A DNA stretch of 7,660 nt from Rhodospirillales bacterium (GTDB lineage Bacteria; Pseudomonadota; Alphaproteobacteria; Rhodospirillales; Casp-alpha2). Under the pieces are notes generated by a model. The model was not told the origin of the DNA. It did not search any database and saw nothing but the letters and a program-made list of their open reading frames with translations. This document shows, piece by piece, positions 1-6,111 of this stretch. The position numbers and the translations under genes were made by a program. The stretch covers positions 1 to 7,660 of the forward strand of contig JAJFIE010000334.1 of NCBI GenBank assembly GCA_021775275.1, in the 5' to 3' direction. Each line of letters begins with the position of its first letter. Position 1 is the stretch's first letter.

Positions 1-6
1 CAAATC

Positions 7-462
7 TTAAGCGCTGGCAGTCCAGCCACAGCCTTGCACGAGTCGGATGAAGGATTGAACCGGTGGTGAATACCGGCGTCCGCTGACGGTTACCAGTTGC
101 ACAGTGCGCTGGATTTCCGGCTCGACCACGATGCGGGTGGCAATGCCCGGCAGCATGGGCATGATGGCGCAATCCATACCGGCAAGGATGATCGCCTGGC
201 CGGTAGTCTTCAACGTAGATTTTACCTGTTGTGAGTTGCATGGGGTGATTTCTGGCGCCTTTATTAACCTGCCTGTTGCGGTTTTCATTGGCTCTGTCAG
301 GGCGATGGTCATGAATTTGACTGCGTCCGGTGCGATCTGATTTATGGTGATCCGGTTGCCCATAATGGCGTCCAGAGAAATTCTCGCCGTACCGCCGGAT
401 ACTGCCCACCGGGTATCGGGCAAGGATGGCGGATGTTGCCACTTCGCTATTGTCCAGGGCAT
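7..462 (-). pseudogene. C-terminal remnant of a LysR-type transcriptional regulator
   Basis: The frame encodes up to 151 residues. The last ~80 resemble the end of a LysR substrate-binding domain: a segment like PCNSQQVKSTLKTTGQAI (the usual Asn-Ser then helix, then 'GxxI' strand), then VEPEIQRTVQLVTVSGRR and SPPVQSFIRLV, the typical 'R.v.Lv..gRr.sPav..fi' ending. A LysR protein is about 300 residues with a helix-turn-helix at the N terminus. Here a stop at 475-477 and the oppositely oriented cytochrome gene at 514 leave no space for it. The ATG at 460-462 has no visible ribosome site. I infer a 5'-truncated pseudogene. It could instead be an unrelated small protein, because the resemblance is judged by eye. 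Confidence 0.45.
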
Positions 463-482
463 TGGCGCGCACGATTACATTG

Positions 483-513
483 CAGTGAACAACTGACTGA
501 AAGGTCACTGACC
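483..513 (+). promoter_or_regulatory. Dyad symmetry over the cytochrome c translation start region
   Basis: CAGTGA (483-488) and TCACTG (505-510) form an inverted repeat. An overlapping perfect dyad GGTCA-C-TGACC (503-513) ends one base before the ATG. The probable Shine-Dalgarno AAAGG (500-504) lies between or within these arms. They could be an operator or a weak structure that masks the ribosome site, or they could be chance. No convincing -35/-10 pair was seen in the 50 bp upstream. Confidence 0.25.
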
Positions 514-894
514 ATGAAACGAGTGATATCCACTATTCTCGCTGCGGGGTTTGTTTCAGCCTTAATGAGTGCCCAGGTATTGGCGGGTGACGCTGGTATG
601 GGATTGGTCCTCTTCAAAAAATGTAAGGCCTGCCATTCCATCGACGAAGGTCGAAACAAGATCGGGCCGAGTTTGTTTGGCATCTATGGACGACAGGCCG
701 GGGCCATACCCGGTTTTAAATACTCAAAAGCCATGAAGGTGAAAGCGCCGGAAATCGTCTGGAATGATGAAAATCTTGATGCGTGGTTGAAGAAACCCAA
801 GAAATTCATACCCAAAACCAAGATGGGCTTCTCCGGCCTGAAGAAGCAGCGCGACCGGGATGACATCATCGCCTACCTCAAGACCCTGAAGTAG
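514..894 (+). CDS. Exported class I (mitochondrial-type) c-type cytochrome
   Basis: 126-residue preprotein. Residues 1-24 are a Sec signal peptide (MKR, hydrophobic core, cleavage after VLA). The heme-binding CKACH is at residues 37-41 (Cys37 and Cys40 thioethers, His41 axial ligand). GPSLFGIYGRQAG follows, and the KTKMGFSGLKK segment places the distal ligand Met104. The C-terminal helix DDIIAYLKTL is the standard class I ending. Size and motif order match cytochrome c2/c550-type soluble electron carriers, so the product should be a periplasmic electron shuttle between the bc1 complex and an oxidase or reductase; the partner cannot be told from here. The ATG at 514 is chosen because it opens the signal peptide and has AAAGG 9 nt upstream; earlier in-frame starts would put a non-signal sequence in front. 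The mature protein is Lys-rich, as usual for carriers that dock by charge. Both neighbouring frames look degraded while this gene is intact. Confidence 0.93.
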   Translation: MKRVISTILAAGFVSALMSAQVLAGDAGMGLVLFKKCKACHSIDEGRNKIGPSLFGIYGRQAGAIPGFKYSKAMKVKAPEIVWNDENLDAWLKKPKKFIPKTKMGFSGLKKQRDRDDIIAYLKTLK

Positions 895-937
895 CTCAAC
901 GTCAGATATCTGTATTGAACATGGGGGATTTGTAACA

Positions 938-1072
938 ATGAAACGACTATTGATAACAGCCTTAACGGCGGTTCTCGTAGGGCTCGCCACCCTGTCGCAG
1001 GCATCGGCCGCGACGGCGAAGCGGGTCAACGTTACCGGTGAGGTCATTGATACGTTGACGATTCATCGGTGA
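938..1072 (+). pseudogene. Truncated small exported protein (signal peptide plus VTGEVIDT stub)
   Basis: 44 codons from ATG 938 with a G-rich ribosome site (GGGGGA, 923-928 region). Residues 1-24 form a clear signal peptide (MKRLLITALTAVLVGLATLS, then cleavage after ASA). The mature part is only about 20 residues: ATAKRVNVTGEVIDT, then LTIHR and a TGA. The VTGEVIDT segment resembles the opening strand of small exported bacterial proteins that continue with a Trp/Phe-Cys and later HxxC and CA..G.PVG motifs; none of that is present here or in the other plus-strand frames up to 1130. I infer a 3' deletion or frameshift that removed the functional part, leaving an expressed-looking 5' end. It begins 43 nt after the cytochrome c stop and could share its transcript. 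A genuine secreted micropeptide is the alternative. Confidence 0.5.
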
Positions 1073-1090
1073 ATAACGACCTGGCGATTC

Positions 1091-1125
1091 ACCTGTCTCT
1101 CCGGTGTCATATGACAGGTTAACCT
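1091..1125. repeat. Cluster of overlapping palindromes between convergent genes
   Basis: Three overlapping symmetries: ACCTGTC (1091-1097) with GACAGGT (1113-1119), a 7-bp stem with a 15-nt loop; the perfect 12-bp palindrome TGTCATATGACA (1105-1116); and the perfect 10-bp palindrome AGGTTAACCT (1116-1125). They lie between the truncated plus-strand frame and the 3' end of the channel gene, so a bidirectional transcription stop is plausible, although there is no T-run. They may also mark the deletion junction that truncated the small exported gene. Confidence 0.35.
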
Positions 1126-1129
1126 GACT

Positions 1130-3607
1130 TTACCCTCCGGCGCCTTCCGGTGACGCCATGTGAACCACATGCTGCGGGAAGGGAATCTCGATTCCTTTCT
1201 CGTGGAACGCCTCGTAGATGGAAAAACGCAGATCCGAGCCGACAATCACCACCCAGCCGATATCGCGCAGGAAACAGCGCAACTCGAAATCCAGCGAACT
1301 TGCGCCAAAATCCCTGAAAACCACCGCAGGCGCGGGGTCGGCAAGGATCATGGGATGCGCGCGGGCAAGTTCAAGCAGGGTATCGCGGACCAACTCGACA
1401 TCACTGCCGTAGGCGACGCCGATACGAATCTCTAACCGGCCCAAGACGTTCTTGTGGGTCCAGTTGGTCACCGGGGTGGCGATCAGATCGGCGTTGGGAA
1501 TGATCACACTGGCGCGCTGAAAGGTCTCCATCTCGGTGGACCGCACGTTAACTTTCTTGACTGTGCCTTCGTGGCCGCCAACGACGATCCAGTCGCCCGG
1601 CTTGATCGGGCGCTCAGCAAGCAGGATCAGGCCAGAGACAAAGTTGCTGACGATGTTTTGCAGCCCGAAGCCGAGACCGACGGAAAGCGCGCCCGCGATC
1701 AATGCCAGATTGGAGAGATCGAGGCCGAGGGTCGAAATACCCACCAGCGCGGCGATCACCACACCGATATAGCCAATGCCCGTCCTCAGCGCATCGCGCA
1801 CGCCGGTGTCGCGCACCACGTTGGGCAGGAAATGACGCTCCAGCCCGCGTTGTAGCAGGCGCGTCGCCAGCATGATTGCAGCAAAAAAGGCGATGGCGAG
1901 AACCAGATCAAGCAATGAGAACGTGTAACTGCCGATCTGGATGCCCCGGAACAGGCGTGATAGCCAGGCCAGGGTTTCTTCGGTGCCAACACCCCAAAGC
2001 GGTAGCAAGACCGAGACGGCGGCGAGCATCAGAATCAGATCAAAGCCCAGATAGATCCAGAAACGCAACTGCGCCGCGCCCTCGTCGCGGATCTCCAGAA
2101 ATGATCGGAACTTGTATCCTGCACCCTCACGGCTGGTCAGCAACTCGTTGCAGGCCCCACGGCCGAGCCAGCGTAGCGCCAGGAATCCGGCGATAACCAA
2201 GCCGGTGAGCATGGCGGCATCGATCAGGAAACCTGTCAGCGTGGGATAACCTGCCGCTGCCGATATGGGTATGGCCAGAAGTGCTATAGTGATAATGGTC
2301 CGCGCCCGCGCCCAGTACCGTGACGGTCGGGGTAAATCCGAACGTGACAGGTGCGGAACCGGCGACACCGTGGCGTTGATTCCCCCGGATGTCGCCCGGG
2401 ATTCCGTAGCCGCCAACACGGCCGCTTTACCGCCGGTGCTCCAGACCCGGTGCCGAAGCAATGCCCAAAGCGTCGGATAGAGGGTAACCGCGAATGCAAA
2501 GAAGTAGGTGCTTTCCAGGGCGGTGGACGGCGTCGCCCAGGCAAGCGATTGCCCGACGCCACTGAAAATAACATAGATCAACAGCACGGCGCGAAGCCGC
2601 TGGACCACGCGCCTGGATGCGCCCGTGTGGAGTGGCGTGAGACGCCATGCCGCCTGATCCGGCGTGAACACTGCTTTGATCAGGCCATACCCGATAAAGA
2701 AGATCACCAAATTGCGCGAAACGGCATTGACCATGACCCGAAGCTCAAGACCGAGCAGGGCGCTATCTGTAAACAAGATGCCGACGGCGGCGACGAACAG
2801 CACGGGGATCAGCCCACGGGCTACGGCCTCGACGAAAGCAGCCAGCAAGCGGCGCGCGTAACTCGGCTCGATGATATCCGGGCGTCGGCCAAAACGGGCC
2901 AGAAGCCAACGCCCAAGCGGCCACCCAGCCGCCGCCAGGGCGAGTGAAATCAACCCATACCGGAGCGCTACGCCCGTGCGCGCCGGATCACCGGCAATTT
3001 CAGAAATCCATTGGACTGGCGCCGCCACGTATGAATGAATCATCAGTCCCGCCAGTTCAGGCAGCGCCGTGACCCACGATGAAAGCAATAGCGGAGACGC
3101 ACCCTTTTTCAGCAGATACTCCTGAAATCGGAGTCGGGTTGCGCGTGTCAGGTCCGCCAACGCCTGTTCGGCACGGGCCACGATCAGGCCCACGCGCTTG
3201 ACCTGACCCTCGTGTCGGGCCAGTTGTGCAGTTAACTCAGCCCGCTTCGATTGAACGGCGGGATCCTCGGCGCCACCCTCCGGGGCGGGTCCAAGGGATG
3301 CCAGCAGAGGCTTGATACGGGAGACTTCCGCCGTCGAGGTGATGCGAACTTCTGCAATCTGCTCCATGATTTCCTGCACCGAGCGGCGCAGCGTGCGGGT
3401 TGATAGTTCGCCCAGACTGCCACCCTGAGCCTGTTCTTCCACGGCTTCCAATTGCCGTTCCCACTGCTTGAAGACCCGGTCCGGCTCTGTGAGATCAGAC
3501 GCAACAGCAGGCCCCGTAAAGGAAACAACAAACGCCAGCGCCAATGTGACCAGTACCAGCCTCGCATTTACTCCAAATTTGATTTCAATTTTGGCGCTGT
3601 TTCGCAC
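1130..3607 (-). CDS. Large MscS-family mechanosensitive channel with periplasmic N-terminal domain (DUF3772-type)
   Basis: 825-residue inner-membrane protein, much longer than E. coli MscS (286). Residues ~1-37 are a signal peptide ending AVAS. Residues ~38-165 are a charged, Glu/Gln/Arg-rich helical periplasmic region, matching the layout of DUF3772-containing MscS relatives. From ~210 to ~630 there are about ten hydrophobic segments (for example ~213-230, 263-283, 340-358, 366-385, 517-540, 562-582, 607-627). The MscS core starts at ~632: pore helix GALSVGLGFGLQNIVSNF (639-656), then LAERPIKPGDWI and the beta domain with GTVKKVNVRSTEM and the IPNADLI...TNWT signature (to ~720), then the cytoplasmic alpha/beta domain. 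It should open under membrane tension and release solutes on osmotic downshock. The GTG start (3605-3607) is supported by a strong Shine-Dalgarno 6 nt upstream and by the signal peptide directly after it. Exact subfamily is by layout only. Confidence 0.92.
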   Translation of the reverse strand: MRNSAKIEIKFGVNARLVLVTLALAFVVSFTGPAVASDLTEPDRVFKQWERQLEAVEEQAQGGSLGELSTRTLRRSVQEIMEQIAEVRITSTAEVSRIKPLLASLGPAPEGGAEDPAVQSKRAELTAQLARHEGQVKRVGLIVARAEQALADLTRATRLRFQEYLLKKGASPLLLSSWVTALPELAGLMIHSYVAAPVQWISEIAGDPARTGVALRYGLISLALAAAGWPLGRWLLARFGRRPDIIEPSYARRLLAAFVEAVARGLIPVLFVAAVGILFTDSALLGLELRVMVNAVSRNLVIFFIGYGLIKAVFTPDQAAWRLTPLHTGASRRVVQRLRAVLLIYVIFSGVGQSLAWATPSTALESTYFFAFAVTLYPTLWALLRHRVWSTGGKAAVLAATESRATSGGINATVSPVPHLSRSDLPRPSRYWARARTIITIALLAIPISAAAGYPTLTGFLIDAAMLTGLVIAGFLALRWLGRGACNELLTSREGAGYKFRSFLEIRDEGAAQLRFWIYLGFDLILMLAAVSVLLPLWGVGTEETLAWLSRLFRGIQIGSYTFSLLDLVLAIAFFAAIMLATRLLQRGLERHFLPNVVRDTGVRDALRTGIGYIGVVIAALVGISTLGLDLSNLALIAGALSVGLGFGLQNIVSNFVSGLILLAERPIKPGDWIVVGGHEGTVKKVNVRSTEMETFQRASVIIPNADLIATPVTNWTHKNVLGRLEIRIGVAYGSDVELVRDTLLELARAHPMILADPAPAVVFRDFGASSLDFELRCFLRDIGWVVIVGSDLRFSIYEAFHEKGIEIPFPQHVVHMASPEGAGG

Positions 3608-3613
3608 CCTTGA

Positions 3614-3620
3614 CCTCCCC
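3614..3620 (-). promoter_or_regulatory. Ribosome binding site of the channel gene
   Basis: On the minus strand the sequence reads GGGGAGG, then six bases, then GTG. This near-perfect Shine-Dalgarno fixes the start of the mechanosensitive channel gene on the non-ATG codon. Confidence 0.75.
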
Positions 3621-3749
3621 GATGTCGAGCTGGTTGTCCAATGATGGACGATAGTAGCCAGATTCTCCGGTGGGGTATAGCGCGTGGTGCAGCCTAATTT
3701 TGTGCCAGACTCTCACACAGCGGCTGGGGGTTGGGGGCGCCCAGAGGCC

Positions 3750-4067
3750 TCAGATATGTTCCACATCCACGTCATGGGCGCGTTTGCCGTAGTGATCGAG
3801 CAGGTCCGGGCCGCAGCACGGTGAGCGGTGTTTTGGGTCTTTGCGTTTCTGGCCTGTGGTTTTTTGAGCCCTTTGTTTCCGGACTTGCGGATTGGCGGGC
3901 ACGTTACTGCTGTCGTCTGAACGCCGAGCGGTCTGCATCTGAGTGAGAAGGGCAAACTGCTGATCAATCAGGCGCTGCTGCGTCTTCATCATCAGCGATG
4001 TCATCGACGCCGCAGTTTTGACGGCCATTTGCTGGAACATTAACGACGAGATCAAAAAGTCACGCAT
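3750..4067 (-). CDS. Small Met/Gln-rich protein of unknown function with conserved-looking C-terminal tail
   Basis: 105 residues. I do not recognise the family with certainty. Residues 1-48 are a predicted amphipathic helix rich in Met and Gln (FQQMAVKTAASMTSLMMKTQ, then QRLIDQQFALLTQMQ), reminiscent of phasin-like surface-binding helices. Residues 49-82 are a basic, disordered linker (RKQRAQKTTGQKRKDPKHR). The end (84-105) is a compact motif CCGPDLLDHYGKRAHDVDVE followed by His-Ile, with two adjacent Cys and alternating acidic and His residues that could bind metal or a partner. A longer frame starts at 4148, but that ATG overlaps a TATAAT box and has no ribosome site. The ATG at 4065-4067 has GGGAGGA 7 nt upstream and is the better start. 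It has its own promoter downstream of tadA. A polyhydroxyalkanoate-granule or membrane-surface role is a guess only. Confidence 0.72.
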   Translation of the reverse strand: MRDFLISSLMFQQMAVKTAASMTSLMMKTQQRLIDQQFALLTQMQTARRSDDSSNVPANPQVRKQRAQKTTGQKRKDPKHRSPCCGPDLLDHYGKRAHDVDVEHI

Positions 4068-4074
4068 TTGGATT

Positions 4075-4080
4075 CCTCCC
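4075..4080 (-). promoter_or_regulatory. Ribosome binding site deciding the start of the small Met/Gln-rich protein
   Basis: Minus-strand GGGAGG followed by AATCCAA and ATG: a strong Shine-Dalgarno at ideal distance. It argues for the ATG at 4065-4067 over the upstream in-frame ATG at 4146-4148. Confidence 0.75.
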
Positions 4081-4146
4081 AGCGGTTTCGGCTTTTTAGT
4101 GGTTTCATCATATGCCTCGAAATCAGGTTTTGCCTTGATGCCAATC

Positions 4147-4155
4147 ATTATAGCA
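4147..4155 (-). promoter_or_regulatory. Extended -10 promoter of the small Met/Gln-rich protein gene
   Basis: The minus strand reads TGCTATAAT, a perfect -10 hexamer with the extended TGn motif. No good -35 is present at 16-18 bp, which extended -10 promoters tolerate. Transcription would start near 4140, giving a leader of about 70 nt before the ATG at 4067. It lies just beyond the 3' end of tadA, so this gene can be transcribed independently of tadA. Confidence 0.55.
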
Positions 4156-4193
4156 CAAAACAGACGACATATCTGATCACTCTTGTGGCCGTG

Positions 4194-4661
4194 CTATCTT
4201 TTATTCTGGAAGAATTCCTTCAAGATATTGCTCGCGTCCGTTTCTCCCAATCCGCCATAGACCTCCGGCGCATGGTGGCAGGTGGGTTGCTGATAGATAC
4301 GTGGGCCGTGATCGACGCCGCCGCCCTTGGGGTCATAGGCCCCAAAGTACAACCTGCGTACCCGTGCAAAAGAGATCGCAGTGGCGCACATGGGGCAGGG
4401 TTCCAGCGTCACATAGAGATCGCATTGCTCCAGTCTGACCGCGCCGCTTATGCGCGTGGCCTCTCGGATTACCAGCATTTCGGCGTGGGCGGTGGGGTCG
4501 TTCAATTCTTCCACCCGGTTTCCCGATGTGGCCAGGATGGCGCCGCGCCTGGCATCCATGAGCACCGCGCCCACGGGCACTTCGCCTCGTGCGGCGGCGG
4601 CTCGGGCTTCGTCCATGGCCTTGCCCATGAGGCCGATCTGGATGGCATCAACATAGCTCAT
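4194..4661 (-). CDS. tadA: tRNA-specific adenosine deaminase TadA
   Basis: 155 residues, the usual TadA length. It deaminates A34 to inosine in the anticodon of tRNA-Arg(ACG), allowing one tRNA to read CGU, CGC and CGA. The CDA-fold zinc site is complete: HAE at residues 59-61 (His59 zinc ligand, Glu61 proton shuttle) and PCPMC at 88-92 (Cys89 and Cys92 ligands). RGEVPVGAV (25-33) and the loop with NDPTAHAEM are typical of the family. The FGAYDPKGGGVDHGPRIY segment and C-terminal helix NILKEFFQNK follow the normal plan. The frame is open to 4772, but those 37 residues overlap the divergent rluB and do not look like TadA. I place the start at ATG 4659-4661, although it lacks a clear ribosome site; the Met at residue 12 (4626-4628) is an alternative. 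It is transcribed divergently from rluB. Confidence 0.95.
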   Translation of the reverse strand: MSYVDAIQIGLMGKAMDEARAAAARGEVPVGAVLMDARRGAILATSGNRVEELNDPTAHAEMLVIREATRISGAVRLEQCDLYVTLEPCPMCATAISFARVRRLYFGAYDPKGGGVDHGPRIYQQPTCHHAPEVYGGLGETDASNILKEFFQNKR

Positions 4662-4680
4662 GCCCGTTCGTACCACGGGC
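4662..4680 (-). repeat. Inverted repeat abutting the tadA start codon
   Basis: GCCCGT (4662-4667) and ACGGGC (4675-4680) form a perfect 6-bp GC-rich stem with a 7-nt loop. In the tadA mRNA this hairpin ends one base before the ATG, exactly where a Shine-Dalgarno would be expected. It may limit translation, serve as an operator, or indicate that the true start is elsewhere. Confidence 0.4.
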
Positions 4681-4703
4681 CGCGTGGTGTTGCCATCTGA
4701 ACC

Positions 4704-4732
4704 ATGACACAACCCTCGCGCCCTGCTATAAA
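4704..4732 (+). promoter_or_regulatory. Sigma-70 type promoter of the rluB-rsmD-dehydrogenase operon
   Basis: ATGACA (4704-4709, five of six matches to TTGACA), 17-bp spacer, TATAAA (4727-4732) preceded by TGC as an extended -10. Transcription would start near 4739, about 20 nt before the rluB ATG. No comparable pair was seen for tadA on the other strand of this divergent region. Confidence 0.6.
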
Positions 4733-4759
4733 CCGCCACCGCATGACAGGAGCGTCGGC

Positions 4760-5527
4760 ATGGCGAAATCACCTTCCCAAAATAAACACCATGAACCGGA
4801 AAAAGGTGAGCGCATCGCCAAGGTAATGGCGCGGGCGGGGTTGTGTTCGCGGCGCGAGGCAGAGCGCTGGATTGCCGATGGCCGCGTCTCGGTGGATGGC
4901 AAAATACTGACCACTCCAGCTCTTACGGTAACTTCGTTAAACACCGTGGTAGTAGATGGCAAACCGCTTGCCGGTAACGAGGAAACCAAGGTATGGCGCT
5001 ATCACAAGCCGGCCGGTCTGATCGTCAGCCATAACGATCCGGAAGGCCGCACGACGATTTTTGAGCGTATGCCACCAGGAATGCCGCGGGTGATTTCCAT
5101 CGGCAGGCTGGATTTGAATTCCGAGGGTTTGATGCTGCTCACCAACAATGGTGAACTGGCCCGTCACATGGAAAAACCCGACACCGGCTGGATCAGGCGC
5201 TACCGGGTGCGAGTCAATGGTCGGGTGGACGGCGCGGCGCTGGCTAAATTGGAGAAAGGCGTGACCATTTCCGGTATCCGGTACGGCGCTATCAAAGCTG
5301 AGCTGGATCGTCAGCAGGGCGCCAACGCCTGGGTCACCATGGCGTTGACCGAGGGCAAAAACCGGGAAATCCGTAAGGTTATGGAACATCTGGGCTATCA
5401 GGTAACGCGTCTGATCCGCACCACCTATGGGCCATTTCAGTTGGGCAACATGGCGCGAGGTGCGGTAACAGAAGTCAGCCGCAAGATGCTGCGTGAAAGT
5501 GTGCCCAATTCATTCAAGCTGGATTAA
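4760..5527 (+). CDS. rluB: 23S rRNA pseudouridine synthase, RsuA/RluB family
   Basis: 255 residues. An N-terminal S4 RNA-binding domain (about 17-65: RIAKVMARAGLCSRREAERW, IADGRVSVDGK) is followed by the RsuA-type catalytic domain. The catalytic motif is GRLDLNSEGLMLLTNNGE with Asp118 as nucleophile. HKPAGLIVSHNDPEGR and the terminal EGKNREIRKVMEHLGY and VTRLIRTTYGPFQLG blocks are classic. It isomerises a specific uridine of 23S rRNA (U2605 in E. coli RluB numbering) to pseudouridine. The RluB assignment over RluE/RluF/RsuA rests on overall sequence and on the tadA/rsmD neighbourhood typical of alphaproteobacteria. ATG 4760 is preceded by AGGAG at 7 nt. Only 6 nt separate its stop from rsmD, so the two are probably co-transcribed. 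The N terminus lacks the long basic extension seen in some relatives. Confidence 0.95.
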   Translation: MAKSPSQNKHHEPEKGERIAKVMARAGLCSRREAERWIADGRVSVDGKILTTPALTVTSLNTVVVDGKPLAGNEETKVWRYHKPAGLIVSHNDPEGRTTIFERMPPGMPRVISIGRLDLNSEGLMLLTNNGELARHMEKPDTGWIRRYRVRVNGRVDGAALAKLEKGVTISGIRYGAIKAELDRQQGANAWVTMALTEGKNREIRKVMEHLGYQVTRLIRTTYGPFQLGNMARGAVTEVSRKMLRESVPNSFKLD

Positions 5528-5533
5528 TGGTCT

Positions 5534-6109
5534 ATGCGGATTGTCGGTGGATTATTAAAAGGCCGCGTGCTGAAAACCCTAAAAGGGCGCGATATTCGAC
5601 CCACGTCAGACCGGGCGCGGGAATCCGTCTTCAATATCCTGAGCAACGGAAAACCCGCCGTGGATATGACGGGCGCGGTGGTGCTCGACGTGTTCGCCGG
5701 GACCGGTGCGCTGGGGCTGGAGGCCCTGTCGAGGGGGGCAAGGTTTGCCATGTTCATCGACAACAACGACGCGTCATTGGCGCTGGTGAAAGATAATGCG
5801 GTCGCCCTGGGCGTGATCGGACAGTGTCAGATGCTGAAACTGGATGCCGGGCGGTTGGGGCCGTCGCCGAGGATGCACGAACGACCGGCGGATGTGGTGT
5901 TCCTTGATCCGCCCTATGGGCAAGGATTGGCTGAACCAGCGTTACTATCACTGGCGCAGCATGGCTGGCTTACCCCCGGCGCCGTGCTGATCGTGGAAAC
6001 GGAAAAGTCTGTGTCCATCGGACCACTGCCCGGATATGGTGTGCTGGACGTTCGAAACTATGGCGCGGCGCTCATTACTTTTTTCAGGTGGCAATCTGGA
6101 GGCGTCTAA
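5534..6109 (+). CDS. rsmD: 16S rRNA (guanine(966)-N(2))-methyltransferase RsmD
   Basis: 191 residues, normal for RsmD. It transfers a methyl group from S-adenosylmethionine to N2 of G966 in 16S rRNA during 30S assembly. The opening MRIVGGLLKGRVLKTLKG and RPTSDRARESVFNIL (22-36) are family signatures. SAM motif I is DVFAGTGALGLEALSRGA (52-69), and the catalytic motif is DPPYG (125-129), preceded by the hydrophobic strand DVVFL. The ATG at 5534 begins directly at this conserved opening; its ribosome site is weak (GGATT), consistent with translational coupling to rluB, whose stop is 6 nt upstream. The 3' end carries the GGAGG ribosome site of the next gene within its coding sequence. No motif is missing. 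Confidence 0.96.
   Translation: MRIVGGLLKGRVLKTLKGRDIRPTSDRARESVFNILSNGKPAVDMTGAVVLDVFAGTGALGLEALSRGARFAMFIDNNDASLALVKDNAVALGVIGQCQMLKLDAGRLGPSPRMHERPADVVFLDPPYGQGLAEPALLSLAQHGWLTPGAVLIVETEKSVSIGPLPGYGVLDVRNYGAALITFFRWQSGGV
6098..6102 (+). promoter_or_regulatory. Ribosome binding site of the dehydrogenase gene, inside rsmD
   Basis: GGAGG within the last codons of rsmD lies 9 nt before ATG 6112. It decides the dehydrogenase start against the upstream in-frame ATG at 6088, which overlaps rsmD and has no such site. Confidence 0.65.
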
Positions 6110-6111
6110 GT

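Noticed and set aside
104..340. Plus-strand open frame of 78 codons
   Set aside because: It lies antisense to the LysR-like frame, whose translation resembles a known domain; this one has no recognisable features or ribosome site.
2351..2947. Plus-strand open frame of 198 codons opposite the channel gene
   Set aside because: It is an Arg/Gly/Pro/Gln-rich antisense product of a GC-rich membrane protein gene, with no domain or plausible start.
3688..3707. Sigma-54-like motif upstream of the channel gene (minus strand TGGCAC ... GC)
   Set aside because: The spacing between the GG and GC elements is 11 rather than 10 and the second element does not read TTGC, so it does not fit the consensus.
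3724..3744. CTGGG/CCCAG stem after the small Met/Gln-rich gene as a terminator
   Set aside because: The stem is only 5 bp, the loop is G-rich and no T-run follows on either strand.
4068..4700. Plus-strand open frame of 210 codons opposite tadA
   Set aside because: It is the antisense shadow of tadA, whose zinc-site motifs are complete on the minus strand.
4662..4772. N-terminal extension of TadA by 37 residues
   Set aside because: It would overlap the rluB promoter, ribosome site and start codon, and the residues do not resemble TadA.
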